Of a DNA stretch of 40,621 bases, positions 8,906 to 16,052 are shown in pieces. Made by a program: the position numbers and the translations under genes. The notes beneath the pieces are model-generated. The model saw nothing but the letters and a program-made list of their open reading frames with translations, made no database searches and had not been told where the DNA came from. The stretch's first letter is position 1. Each line of letters begins with the position of its first letter. Source of the DNA: an uncultured Lachnospiraceae bacterium (lineage in GTDB: Bacteria; Bacillota; Clostridia; Lachnospirales; Lachnospiraceae); the NCBI GenBank assembly GCA_947630025.1, contig CANRFZ010000021.1:1-40621 (forward strand), read 5' to 3'.

Positions 8906-9400
8906 CTAGGTCCGCCAGTGGAGGCGGTGCAGCGCGCCCTCCGTCTGCAGGCCCGCGAAACGGTTCTGCCGGAGCGCCTCATAAAGCACAATGGCCACGG
9001 CGTTGGACAGATTCAGCGACCGCGTGCCGTCCAACATCGGAATGCGGATGCAGTCCTCCTCATGTGCGACCAGAATTTCCTCCGGTATTCCCGCGCTCTC
9101 CTTGCCGAACATGATATAGTCCTCCGGCCCGAACGCGGCGTCCGTATAAATGCGTTTCGCTTTCGTCGTGGCCAGCCATACTTTCGCGTCCGGATGCCTC
9201 TCCAGAAACTCCGCATAATTCATATACCTAGTCACATCCAGCCGTTCCCAGTAGTCCATGCCGGAACGCCTGACTGACTTTTCATCCAGACGGAACCCCA
9301 GCGGCTCGATCAGATGAAGCGCCGTACCCGTGGCGACACAGGTACGGCCTATATTTCCCGTATTGGCCGGAATCTCCGGCTGATGTAAAACTATGTGCAT
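8906..9400 (-). CDS. trmL: tRNA (cytidine/uridine(34)-2'-O)-methyltransferase TrmL
   Basis: 164 residues, the normal length of this small SPOUT methyltransferase. Characteristic pieces are NTGNIGRTC (15-23), GMDYWERLDV, FGKESAGIPEEIL and the knot region IPMLDGTRSLNLSNAVAIVLYEAL. TrmL methylates the ribose of the wobble base in tRNA-Leu isoacceptors, with SAM as donor. It is the last gene of a minus-strand run that starts at or before vanW and lies 54 bases downstream of the aminotransferase. Confidence 0.94.
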   Translation of the reverse strand: MHIVLHQPEIPANTGNIGRTCVATGTALHLIEPLGFRLDEKSVRRSGMDYWERLDVTRYMNYAEFLERHPDAKVWLATTKAKRIYTDAAFGPEDYIMFGKESAGIPEEILVAHEEDCIRIPMLDGTRSLNLSNAVAIVLYEALRQNRFAGLQTEGALHRLHWRT

Positions 9401-9454
9401 AACCGTCTCCGTCCGTGATGCTGCCGCCGGATGCCGCGTCCGCGGCGGGCTGCG

Positions 9455-10627
9455 TCATCTCTTTTCCGCGCGCAGCTTCTCCACAAAATGCGCCAGCTTG
9501 CCGATGGCCAGCTTCAGGTTGTCCAGCGAATAGGCATAAGATATCCGCAGATACCCTTCGCCGCAGTCGCCAAAAGCCGTACCCGGAACGACGGCCACCT
9601 TTTCCTCCTCCAGAAACCGATTGGCAAACTCCTCGCTCGTCATGCCAAATTCCTTGATGCACGGAAATACATAGAACGCCCCGAACGGTTCAAAACATTC
9701 CAGCTTCATCTCCCGAAACGCATTCATCAGGTAGCGCCTTCTCTGGTTGTAGGCGGTGCACATTTCGCGCACGTCGTCATCTCCGTTCTTAAGCGCCTCC
9801 ACCGCCGCATACTGGCTCGTCGTAGGCGCGCACATAATGGCGAACTGGTGGATCTTGGTCATCTGGGCGATGATTTCCTTGGGGCCGCAGACATAGCCCA
9901 GTCTCCATCCGGTCATCGCGTAGGCTTTGGAAAAACCGTTGATCAGAATCGTCCTCTCCCGCATTCCTTCCATCTCCACGATGGAAACGTGTTTGTCCTT
10001 ATAAGTCAGCTCCCCATAGATCTCGTCGGACATCACGAGGATATCGTGCTTTCTGATTACCTCCGCGATCGCTTCCAGATCTTTTCTTTCCATAATCGCG
10101 CCGGTGGGATTGTTGGGGAACGGCAGCACCAGCACCTTGGTTCTGTCGGTGATCGCCGCCTCCAGCTCCTGCGCCGTCAGCCGGAACTCATCTTCCTCTT
10201 TCAGCTCGATAATGACCGGCACGCCGCCCGCCATGATCGCACAGGGCTCGTAAGACACGAAGCTGGGCTGCGGAATCAGTACTTCGTCTCCCGGATTGAT
10301 GACCGCCCGCAGGCCGATGTCGATCGCCTCGGAGCCGCCCACCGTGATCAGCACTTCGCTTTTGGAATCATAAGTAACGCCGTGCTTCCGCTTCAAGTAA
10401 CGGCAGATCTCGTCCCGCAGTTCGATCAGGCCGGCGTTGGACGTATAGAAAGTACGGCCCTTTTCCAGCGAGTAGATTCCCTCGTCCCGGATATGCCACG
10501 GCGTATCGAAGTCAGGCTCCCCCACGCCCAGCGAAACGGCGTCTTCCATCTCGCTCACGATATCAAAAAACTTGCGGATGCCGGAAGGCTTCAGCGCGAC
10601 AATGCTATCCGATAACATCTTTTTCAC
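9455..10627 (-). CDS. Class I/II PLP-dependent aminotransferase (aspartate/aromatic type)
   Basis: 390 residues from a GTG at 10627, preceded by GAAGGTG; an ATG three codons in is possible. Fold-type I features are GVGEPDFDTP, the PNNPTG motif near 171-176, D201 and Y204 in SDEIYGELTY, and the PLP lysine K234 in NGFSKAYAMTGWRLGY. Family members transfer amino groups from aspartate, alanine or aromatic amino acids to 2-oxoglutarate; the exact substrate cannot be read from the sequence. The GTGA start overlaps the stop of the upstream Lrp/AsnC gene, so the regulator and enzyme are coupled and the regulator probably senses an amino acid linked to this enzyme. Confidence 0.92.
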   Translation of the reverse strand: MKKMLSDSIVALKPSGIRKFFDIVSEMEDAVSLGVGEPDFDTPWHIRDEGIYSLEKGRTFYTSNAGLIELRDEICRYLKRKHGVTYDSKSEVLITVGGSEAIDIGLRAVINPGDEVLIPQPSFVSYEPCAIMAGGVPVIIELKEEDEFRLTAQELEAAITDRTKVLVLPFPNNPTGAIMERKDLEAIAEVIRKHDILVMSDEIYGELTYKDKHVSIVEMEGMRERTILINGFSKAYAMTGWRLGYVCGPKEIIAQMTKIHQFAIMCAPTTSQYAAVEALKNGDDDVREMCTAYNQRRRYLMNAFREMKLECFEPFGAFYVFPCIKEFGMTSEEFANRFLEEEKVAVVPGTAFGDCGEGYLRISYAYSLDNLKLAIGKLAHFVEKLRAEKR

Positions 10628-11106
10628 GGTGTCACCTTCTCTCTCGTGTCCTCATACTGCTTCGCGAGGATCGTGCCGTGGTCTTTGTATTTCTTCAGGA
10701 TAAAATGGGTGGCGGTGCTCAGCACCGAATCCAGCGTGGAGAGCTTGTCGGACACGAAGCCCGATATCTCCTTTAAGGATTTGCCTTCCAGCGTCACCAG
10801 CAGATCGTATCCGCCGGAAATCAGGTATACGGAAGTCACTTCGGGATATTTGTAGATCCGCTCCGCAATATTGTCAAAACCCTGTCCCCGCTGGGGCGTC
10901 ACCCGCACCTCGATCAGCGCGGACACTTTTTCTATGGAGGTTTTCTCCCAGTCGATCATCGTGTGATAGCCGCAGATGATCCCTTCCGCTTCCAGCGCGG
11001 CCAGCTCGTTGACCACGTCGATCTCCTCCACGCCCAGAATCACCGCCAGCTCCTTTAAGTCGATGCGGCTATTCCGCTCTACAATCGCCAACAATTCTTC
11101 TCTCAT
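10624..11106 (-). CDS. Lrp/AsnC-family transcriptional regulator
   Basis: 160 residues from the ATG at 11106, six bases after GGAGG; another ATG at 11109 is adjacent. The N-terminal winged helix-turn-helix (about 1-55, LKELAVILGVEEIDVVNELAALEAEGII) is followed by a RAM/AsnC ligand-binding domain (about 65-140, VSALIEVRVTP, YLISGGYDLLVTLEG). Such proteins form dimers or octamers and respond to amino acids. It sits between the AIR-synthase-like gene and the aminotransferase, with a 4-base overlap to the latter. Confidence 0.92.
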   Translation of the reverse strand: MREELLAIVERNSRIDLKELAVILGVEEIDVVNELAALEAEGIICGYHTMIDWEKTSIEKVSALIEVRVTPQRGQGFDNIAERIYKYPEVTSVYLISGGYDLLVTLEGKSLKEISGFVSDKLSTLDSVLSTATHFILKKYKDHGTILAKQYEDTREKVTP

Positions 11107-11131
11107 CATATTCCTCCGTTCTGTCATCGTA

Positions 11132-12145
11132 TTATATTTCGTATGATATTTCCTGCATTCTCCCAACGGCGGCACAGTAGATCTGATCCGTCTTGGGCCT
11201 GTCGAGGTAACGCCTCTCGTCCTCATTGACAATCACACGGTCGTTTCCGGCGGTCGTCCTGCCGATCACCGCCGCAGGGATGCCCTCCCTCTCCAGCGTC
11301 TCCGCCAGTTCGTCTCCGTGGTCTGCCGCCATGAGCAGACACCCTCCCGACAGAAGCTCGTAGGGATTCAGTTCAAAAAATTCACAGATCTCCACCGTCT
11401 CCTGCCTGATCGGTATTTTTTTCAGGTCAATCTCCAGTCCGACGCCCGCGCCCTGCGCCAGCTCCCACAACGCGCCGAATATGCCGCCGCGGGAAACGTC
11501 GTGCATCCCGCAGACGCCGGACTTCACGGCGGCGGCGGCCTCCGGGATCACCGACAGATAGCGGTCGAAACCCGCCGCCTCGTCTATGATGGCCGCCGGG
11601 TATCTGGCCAGCAGTTCCTGCCGTCTCTCACCGGCGAGACGGGCCGTGCCTTCCAGCCCGATCCATTTGCTGATTACGATATCCTGTCCGGCTCCGATCG
11701 TCCGTCCGGTTCCGCTGCCGCGGATTCTCCGGCCCACGCCGGTCACGGTAACGATGGGCTCCCCGATGCCGGGAACGATCTCGGTATGGCCGCCGGCAAT
11801 ATCCACATGACAACGGCTGCACACCGCCTGCGCGTCCTCCATCATCCGCCGCAGCTCGTCTTCCTGCGCCTGTTCCGGAAACAGGACGGACAACATCACG
11901 GCTGCCGGCACCGCGCCGGCGGCGGCGATATTGTTCAGCGCCATCGGAATGGCGTAGGCGCAGATCTTATCCGCGGGGGCCGATACGGGCGTGGTGGCCA
12001 GAACCGTGTCCGTTCCGTCCGCAAACGATAAAACGGCGCAGTCTTTCCCTATGCCTGCGCCGTCCGCCACTTCACTGCCGTGGATATGGATTTGTCTCAA
12101 AACAGAACGTTTCAGCACATTCTCCGATACTTTTCCTATTCTCAT
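11132..12145 (-). CDS. AIR synthase-related protein (PurM/HypE/ThiL superfamily)
   Basis: 337 residues with the two-domain PurM fold: an N-terminal half with the early Asp/Gly region (GAGIGKDCAVLSF) and MALNNIAAAGAVP, and a C-terminal half with GMHDVSRGGIFGALWELAQGAGVG and LLSGGCLLMAA. The superfamily binds ATP and phosphorylates or dehydrates its substrates (PurM, HypE, ThiL, SelD). The layout is closest to HypE, but no other hydrogenase-maturation gene is near and the HypE-type C-terminal cysteine tail is absent (it ends MQEISYEI). The function is therefore open. It lies between vanW (20-base gap) and lrp (25-base gap) on one strand, which hints at a link to amino-acid metabolism. Confidence 0.85.
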   Translation of the reverse strand: MRIGKVSENVLKRSVLRQIHIHGSEVADGAGIGKDCAVLSFADGTDTVLATTPVSAPADKICAYAIPMALNNIAAAGAVPAAVMLSVLFPEQAQEDELRRMMEDAQAVCSRCHVDIAGGHTEIVPGIGEPIVTVTGVGRRIRGSGTGRTIGAGQDIVISKWIGLEGTARLAGERRQELLARYPAAIIDEAAGFDRYLSVIPEAAAAVKSGVCGMHDVSRGGIFGALWELAQGAGVGLEIDLKKIPIRQETVEICEFFELNPYELLSGGCLLMAADHGDELAETLEREGIPAAVIGRTTAGNDRVIVNEDERRYLDRPKTDQIYCAAVGRMQEISYEI

Positions 12146-12165
12146 CTCGTCTGTCTGGCCTGCGT

Positions 12166-13698
12166 CTACTGCAGAGGGGCTGCTCCCGCCGCGGGCTGCT
12201 GGGCCGCCTGAGCCGCCGCGTCCGCTGCCGCCTGTGCCGCTGCTGCCTGTGCCGCCGCCGCATCCGCCGCTGCTTTGTAAGCGCCCGCTACATTCTTTAC
12301 CTCGTCGATACTGTTCGTGGCGATAGCCGCCATAATCGCATTCCGGGCGCCCTCGTCCGCAGTCGCAACGCCCACGGTGGCGCTTCGGGGTACTTTCATA
12401 TAGGTGCTGCTATTGACCTTCTCCCGGCTCACTTCCACGCCGTTCTCACGGACTACTTTCCAGAGCTGCGCCTTATATCCGATATGAGCCGACTGCACGG
12501 AGCAGAATCCCACCGGCTGGGACTCGTCCGCATAGATGATCTCCTCCTCGGGAACCATTTTTTCCAGCACGACGCTCTCGAACGTGACTTCCCTGCCGCT
12601 GTCTCTGGTCTCTACGCCGTATATGGTAAACGTAATCCGCTTATCGGCAGAGGTAGAGCCTTCTATATAGATCGGATAATCGGTGTTGTTGACAAATTTG
12701 AAATCCTTGCCGGAGGATTCCGCTATGGCCGCGTCAGCGGAAGGTTCCACGTAGGACACGATCATGGAATGGTTGTACCGCTCCGTGACCTCCAGCTCCG
12801 AGAGGAGCACCGCGTTATACAGGGTGGTCGATACCTGACAGATGCCGCCGCCCAGACTGTCCACCACCTGACCGTTCAGATAGGAACCCGCCATATAATA
12901 ACCGTTGGCCTGACTGAACGGAGACACCGCCTCATAGGTGGAGAACTCCTCCCCCGGGAATAGCGTCGTGCCGTCAATCAGACGGCAGCCATTGGATACG
13001 TTGGCGCTTCTGGAAGTGCCGGACGAAGAAAAGCTGGTGGTATACGTGCCCAGCACATCCTTCACCTTGGCCAGCTCCTCGGCCTTGCCGGTAGGTTCGT
13101 CCACCACGATTACCAGATCCACGGCGCAGTCCGTTCCGTCCCAACTGTTCATCAGATAGTCGTACACCGCGTCGGCGGAAGCCGTCTCGTCGATCTTGAC
13201 GCCCGCCTGCTCTTTCTGAATCGTAAAGCTGCCGCCCTCTCTGGTCATCGTCGCGTTGACCGCCTCCTGATTGTACTGCCCGGCGTTCTCGGCGATCAGC
13301 GCCTTGATCTTGTTTTTATCAAAATCCATCTCGATGGGATAGACTTTCTGCTGATGCTCCAGATCCTTTAACTCTTTGTAGCACTGTAAGATATCGCCGT
13401 CGCGCCCGAAGTCGGTAGCCTCGTCGAGAATGGAGGGATTGCCCCATTTCAGGCCCAGCTCCGCGGCGGTAGTCTCTATCGTCCCGCCGTCTATGGCGTT
13501 CAGCGTAATATGCGTATTTCCGAAAGACGCCACGTAATCTCCGACTTTCGACTTGGCCTCGTCCAGCGTCAGCCCGGACAGATCGATGTCTTCCGCATAG
13601 ATGCCCGCCTGTATTTTCTTTTCCCGGGCGCTGACCGGCATCACCGTGACGGAAACCGCGGCAGCCAGCAGGATAGCCGTTATCAGTAGTTTACGCAT
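12166..13698 (-). CDS. Exported VanW-family protein with peptidoglycan-binding-like repeats
   Basis: 510 residues from the ATG at 13698, eight bases after AGGAGG. A signal peptide (1-24, ending PVSA) precedes two YoaR/PG_binding_4-like segments (AGIYAEDIDLSGLTLDEAKSKV and a second around 120-190). The VanW domain follows (about 215-360: LIDGTTLFPGEEFSTYEAVSPF, GGGICQVSTTLYNAVL, YNHSMIVSYVEP). The C-terminus is almost pure Ala/Gln with Pro/Gly (about 475-510), probably a flexible tail. VanW proteins are wall-associated and of unclear biochemical role. The gene name comes from vancomycin clusters, but no resistance genes are here. First long gene of the vanW to trmL run. Confidence 0.9.
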   Translation of the reverse strand: MRKLLITAILLAAAVSVTVMPVSAREKKIQAGIYAEDIDLSGLTLDEAKSKVGDYVASFGNTHITLNAIDGGTIETTAAELGLKWGNPSILDEATDFGRDGDILQCYKELKDLEHQQKVYPIEMDFDKNKIKALIAENAGQYNQEAVNATMTREGGSFTIQKEQAGVKIDETASADAVYDYLMNSWDGTDCAVDLVIVVDEPTGKAEELAKVKDVLGTYTTSFSSSGTSRSANVSNGCRLIDGTTLFPGEEFSTYEAVSPFSQANGYYMAGSYLNGQVVDSLGGGICQVSTTLYNAVLLSELEVTERYNHSMIVSYVEPSADAAIAESSGKDFKFVNNTDYPIYIEGSTSADKRITFTIYGVETRDSGREVTFESVVLEKMVPEEEIIYADESQPVGFCSVQSAHIGYKAQLWKVVRENGVEVSREKVNSSTYMKVPRSATVGVATADEGARNAIMAAIATNSIDEVKNVAGAYKAAADAAAAQAAAAQAAADAAAQAAQQPAAGAAPLQ

Positions 13699-13763
13699 CG
13701 TGTCTTCCTCCTCCCACACAGAATTGCCCTCGCGGGGAAAATATGATACAATAAGAATTGCTT

Positions 13764-13815
13764 CGCAATTCTCCCGAAATGATTTACTGTACTGCGTCAG
13801 AGATTATAATACCAT
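13764..13815 (+). repeat. Dispersed intergenic repeat, family 2, copy B
   Basis: Reads CGCAATTCTCCCGAAATGAT, TTACTGTACTGCGTCAGAGA, TTATAAT and matches copy C at 39 of 47 positions, and copy A less closely. A GAATTGC-TTC-GCAATTC hairpin forms its left edge (13755-13771). TTTACT and TATAAT (13805-13810) are 16 bases apart on the plus strand, a possible weak promoter. Confidence 0.65.
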
Positions 13816-13827
13816 ATGCGCAGATTC

Positions 13828-13882
13828 AGCAATTCTTCCGAAGTAATTTACTGTGCTGCATCAGAGAATGTAATCTTTATTA
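13828..13882 (+). repeat. Dispersed intergenic repeat, family 2, copy C
   Basis: Reads AGCAATTCTTCCGAAGTAAT, TTACTGTGCTGCATCAGAGA, ATGTAAT, in direct tandem with copy B. Its end touches the stop codon of the small minus-strand ORF at 13880. The two copies fill the gap between that ORF and vanW. Confidence 0.65.
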
Positions 13883-13981
13883 TATTGACAGTGCCGAGAT
13901 GATTAACGGAACGATCATGGCCAGCACCAGAACAACGATTATAATAGAAGAAATCAGTTTTTTTTGTCTTCTGTTAAGCAT
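13880..13981 (-). CDS. 33-residue single-pass membrane peptide
   Basis: A short complete frame: ATG at 13981, GGAGG six bases before it, TAA at 13880. The product starts MLNRRQKKLISSIIIVVLVL and ends AMIVPLIISALSI. Basic residues at 4-8 (RRQKK) followed by about 22 hydrophobic residues predict one membrane helix with a cytoplasmic N-terminus. Size and shape resemble Firmicute mini-membrane proteins of the Prli42/DUF4044 kind, but the similarity is only in general form. It lies upstream of vanW on the same strand, separated by two repeats, and is divergent from the gene at 14015 with only 33 bases between the start codons. The strong ribosome site and sensible amino-acid pattern support a real gene. 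Confidence 0.65.
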   Translation of the reverse strand: MLNRRQKKLISSIIIVVLVLAMIVPLIISALSI

Positions 13982-14014
13982 ATACATCCTCCGCTTTCTG
14001 AAAGGATATTATAT

Positions 14015-14632
14015 ATGAATTTGATCTTAAATGCAAGCGCTCTGCTTTTTGCCGCGGCGATCCTGCTCTACGTCAAGATATCAGGCCGGCGCCATACCCC
14101 GCCGCAGGACGATTTCTGGGCCAAAGAGCAGGCTGCCAACAACACCAGACGCCAGCCGCTGGATGATCTGGACTATATCCGGATTCCCGTCGATGAGTTT
14201 CCCATGTCGCTTCTGCCGGACGTTCCCAAGGCGGAAGATTACAAGCAGATCATTCTGTCGCTGAGCGAGCTGCCGATCGTCAACTTTACGGGCATCAGCA
14301 ATACCGACCTGAAGCTGCGCTACGGCGCGCCCAATATCGAGCTGCTGATCTCCTACGACCAGAACTACACGCTGCTGGTGCGCACGCTGCAGCAGTGGGC
14401 CCAGCTTCTCTACGACAACGGCTATGCGGACGAGGCCCGTAAGCTCTTGGAGTTTTCCGTCTCCATGGGCTCCGACGTCAGCTCCACCTACCGTCTTCTG
14501 TGCCGGATCTATAAGGAGCAGGGCACTCCCGAAAAGATCGACGATCTGTATCCCATGGCGGAAGTCCTGAAATCCGCGATGCAGAAAACTATCGTCCGTA
14601 TTCTGCAAGAATCCGGTCAATCCGACGACTAG
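14015..14632 (+). CDS. Membrane-anchored protein of unknown function with helical repeat-like region
   Basis: 205 residues from the ATG at 14015, eight bases after AAAGGA. An N-terminal hydrophobic helix (about 2-20) is followed by KISGRRHTPP, then a soluble domain predicted inside the cell by the positive-inside rule. The second half (about 110-200) is helical, with pieces such as LVRTLQQWAQLLYDNGYADEARKLLEFSV and STYRLLCRIYKEQG that look like degenerate TPR repeats. I do not recognise the family. Its last 44 bases overlap the 3' end of the convergent exonuclease gene. Confidence 0.8.
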   Translation: MNLILNASALLFAAAILLYVKISGRRHTPPQDDFWAKEQAANNTRRQPLDDLDYIRIPVDEFPMSLLPDVPKAEDYKQIILSLSELPIVNFTGISNTDLKLRYGAPNIELLISYDQNYTLLVRTLQQWAQLLYDNGYADEARKLLEFSVSMGSDVSSTYRLLCRIYKEQGTPEKIDDLYPMAEVLKSAMQKTIVRILQESGQSDD

Positions 14633-15302
14633 CCTCGCTGCGAGTCAGCTTCTCCACATCATAGTCCAATATCAGTTTATGCCGCTCCGCCAGTCGATAT
14701 AACTGTTCTTTCTGCGGTATCGTGGCGGGCGTATCTCTCTTAGCCTGATAGCATAGCTTCTTCGGGCGGAAAATGCCGCCGCCCTCCGCTTCCGCCTGCG
14801 CATAAAACTGCTCCGCCAGCTTATAATAGAGCTGCACGGTGGCCCTCGCGTCGTCCGCCGCCCGGTGCGCGTTGTGGGGGATTCCGTAATGCCGGCACAG
14901 ATACGGCAGGCTGCGGCTTTCCAGCTCCGGCAGATATCTGCGGGCGATCTTTAACGTATCGATCCCCTCTTTTTCAAAGACAAGTCTCTGATCCACCGCC
15001 GCCTTTTTCACAAAGGAATAGTCAAACAGAATACTGTGCCCCAGCAGCACATCCTCCCCCGCGATCTCCAATAGCGTCCGCAGCGCCTCCTCGATGGGCG
15101 GCGCGTCTGTCAGCCGGTCGTCACTGATTCCCGTCAGTTCGACGATCCTGCGATCCAGCTTCCGTCCGGGATTGACCAGCGTGCCCCACTCCCGCACAAC
15201 CGCGCCGTTCTCCACTTTCACAACGCCGATCTCTATAATCTTGTCTGTCTTGGGATTCAGCCCCGTGGTTTCCAGATCAATACACGTAAAAGAGTCCGTC
15301 AT
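14589..15302 (-). CDS. DnaQ-like DEDDh 3'-5' exonuclease
   Basis: 237 residues. The exonuclease domain (1-165) has all catalytic residues: D9 and E11 (CIDLETTG), D94 (GHSILFDYSFV), H146 and D151 (HRAADDA). The architecture matches the epsilon subunit of DNA polymerase III and related stand-alone exonucleases. The extra 70-residue C-terminal part (QAKRDTPATIPQKEQLYRLAERHKLILDYDVEKLTRSEASRRIDRILAEYG) resembles a small helical SAP- or DUF3072-like DNA-binding tail; this is a guess from pattern. It starts after GAAGG and converges on the gene at 14015, with overlapping 3' ends. Confidence 0.9.
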   Translation of the reverse strand: MTDSFTCIDLETTGLNPKTDKIIEIGVVKVENGAVVREWGTLVNPGRKLDRRIVELTGISDDRLTDAPPIEEALRTLLEIAGEDVLLGHSILFDYSFVKKAAVDQRLVFEKEGIDTLKIARRYLPELESRSLPYLCRHYGIPHNAHRAADDARATVQLYYKLAEQFYAQAEAEGGGIFRPKKLCYQAKRDTPATIPQKEQLYRLAERHKLILDYDVEKLTRSEASRRIDRILAEYGR

Positions 15303-15470
15303 AGCCGCCGCCTTCTTTCCTGTATTTCACGTTCTCTAAAATAATGCTGCTTTTCCGCATGAATAATTTAGAAATTGTGTAATATTCAACATATTGTTAT
15401 CATCTAACACACTGGTACAAGATGATGTATGATTTTTGCAAAATATTTTCTTATGAGAGGTTCAAATTCC

Positions 15471-15511
15471 GAAATATTCCCCATGGAATATTTCTATTTC
15501 AAATTGAAATA
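15471..15511. promoter_or_regulatory. Two perfect palindromes upstream of the XRE gene
   Basis: GAAATATTCC-CCAT-GGAATATTTC (15471-15494) and TATTTCAAATTGAAATA (15495-15511) are perfect inverted repeats lying one after the other, 44 bases before the XRE start. Both share GAAAT/ATTTC ends, so they look like two operator sites for one dimeric protein, most simply the adjacent XRE regulator. A possible -10 (TACAAT, 15532-15537) follows, without a clear -35. The rest of the gap 15303-15470 is AT-rich and holds nothing else I can name. Confidence 0.55.
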
Positions 15512-15554
15512 TTTTCTGCCCGGAAATAACCTACAATGTAAGAAGGAATTACAA

Positions 15555-15908
15555 ATGAAAACAAGAATCAAGGAACTTCGATTAGAAAAAAAATTAACGC
15601 AAGAGTCCCTCGCAAAATATCTGGGCATCAATCAGGCCACTGTGAGCAAACTGGAAAACGAATCGACTATACCTGACGCAACGCTTCTTATACGTTTATC
15701 TCGTTTCTTTCATGTCTCAACGGATTATGTTCTCTATCTTTCCGAGCAACGTCTGAGTGCAGATTTACTATTGGCGGACAATATGCACCTTCTCAAGAAA
15801 TACCAGCATCTTATCTCCCTGTACCAGAAGATGAGCCCTCTGCAGCAGCAGAGCTGCTACCGTTTTCTGGACAATATGTTGGATGACTCGCATCCTTCCG
15901 GGTTGTAA
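15555..15908 (+). CDS. XRE-family transcriptional regulator
   Basis: 117 residues from the ATG at 15555, eight bases after AAGGA; the open frame extends further upstream but only into the palindromes. The N-terminal helix-turn-helix (about 1-58: MKTRIKELRLEKKLTQESLA, ATVSKLENESTIPD, LSRFFHVSTDYVLYLS) is typical of the HTH_3 family. The C-terminal 50 residues are helical with no known domain. It stands alone, between the divergent exonuclease and the convergent galT, and ends before a strong hairpin at 16004. The two upstream palindromes suggest autoregulation. Confidence 0.9.
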   Translation: MKTRIKELRLEKKLTQESLAKYLGINQATVSKLENESTIPDATLLIRLSRFFHVSTDYVLYLSEQRLSADLLLADNMHLLKKYQHLISLYQKMSPLQQQSCYRFLDNMLDDSHPSGL

Positions 15909-16003
15909 TGATACAGCACATCTTACAGATTGACAGACCACCCCAAACAATAAACTCCTGTCACATCTGGTCTATGCACGTGCCTTCTGTGCACGTCGCG
16001 TCT

Positions 16004-16035
16004 AAAGGCGGAATCTGAGATTCCGCCTTTCTTGA
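16004..16035 (+). terminator. Rho-independent terminator after the XRE gene
   Basis: AAAGGCGGAATC-TGA-GATTCCGCCTTT is a perfect 12-bp stem with a 3-base loop, followed by CTTGATT. The pyrimidine tail favours the plus strand. The same hairpin lies 17 bases after the galT stop and could also serve it on the minus strand. Confidence 0.8.
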
Positions 16036-16052
16036 TTATACTACATATATCG

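Noticed and set aside
12166..13698. Glycopeptide-resistance function for the VanW protein
   Set aside because: No vanA/H/X/Y-type genes are near, and VanW-domain proteins are common in Clostridia without any resistance role.
15971..15998. TGCACGT direct repeat before the terminator
   Set aside because: Too short and not linked to a promoter; no meaning can be supported.
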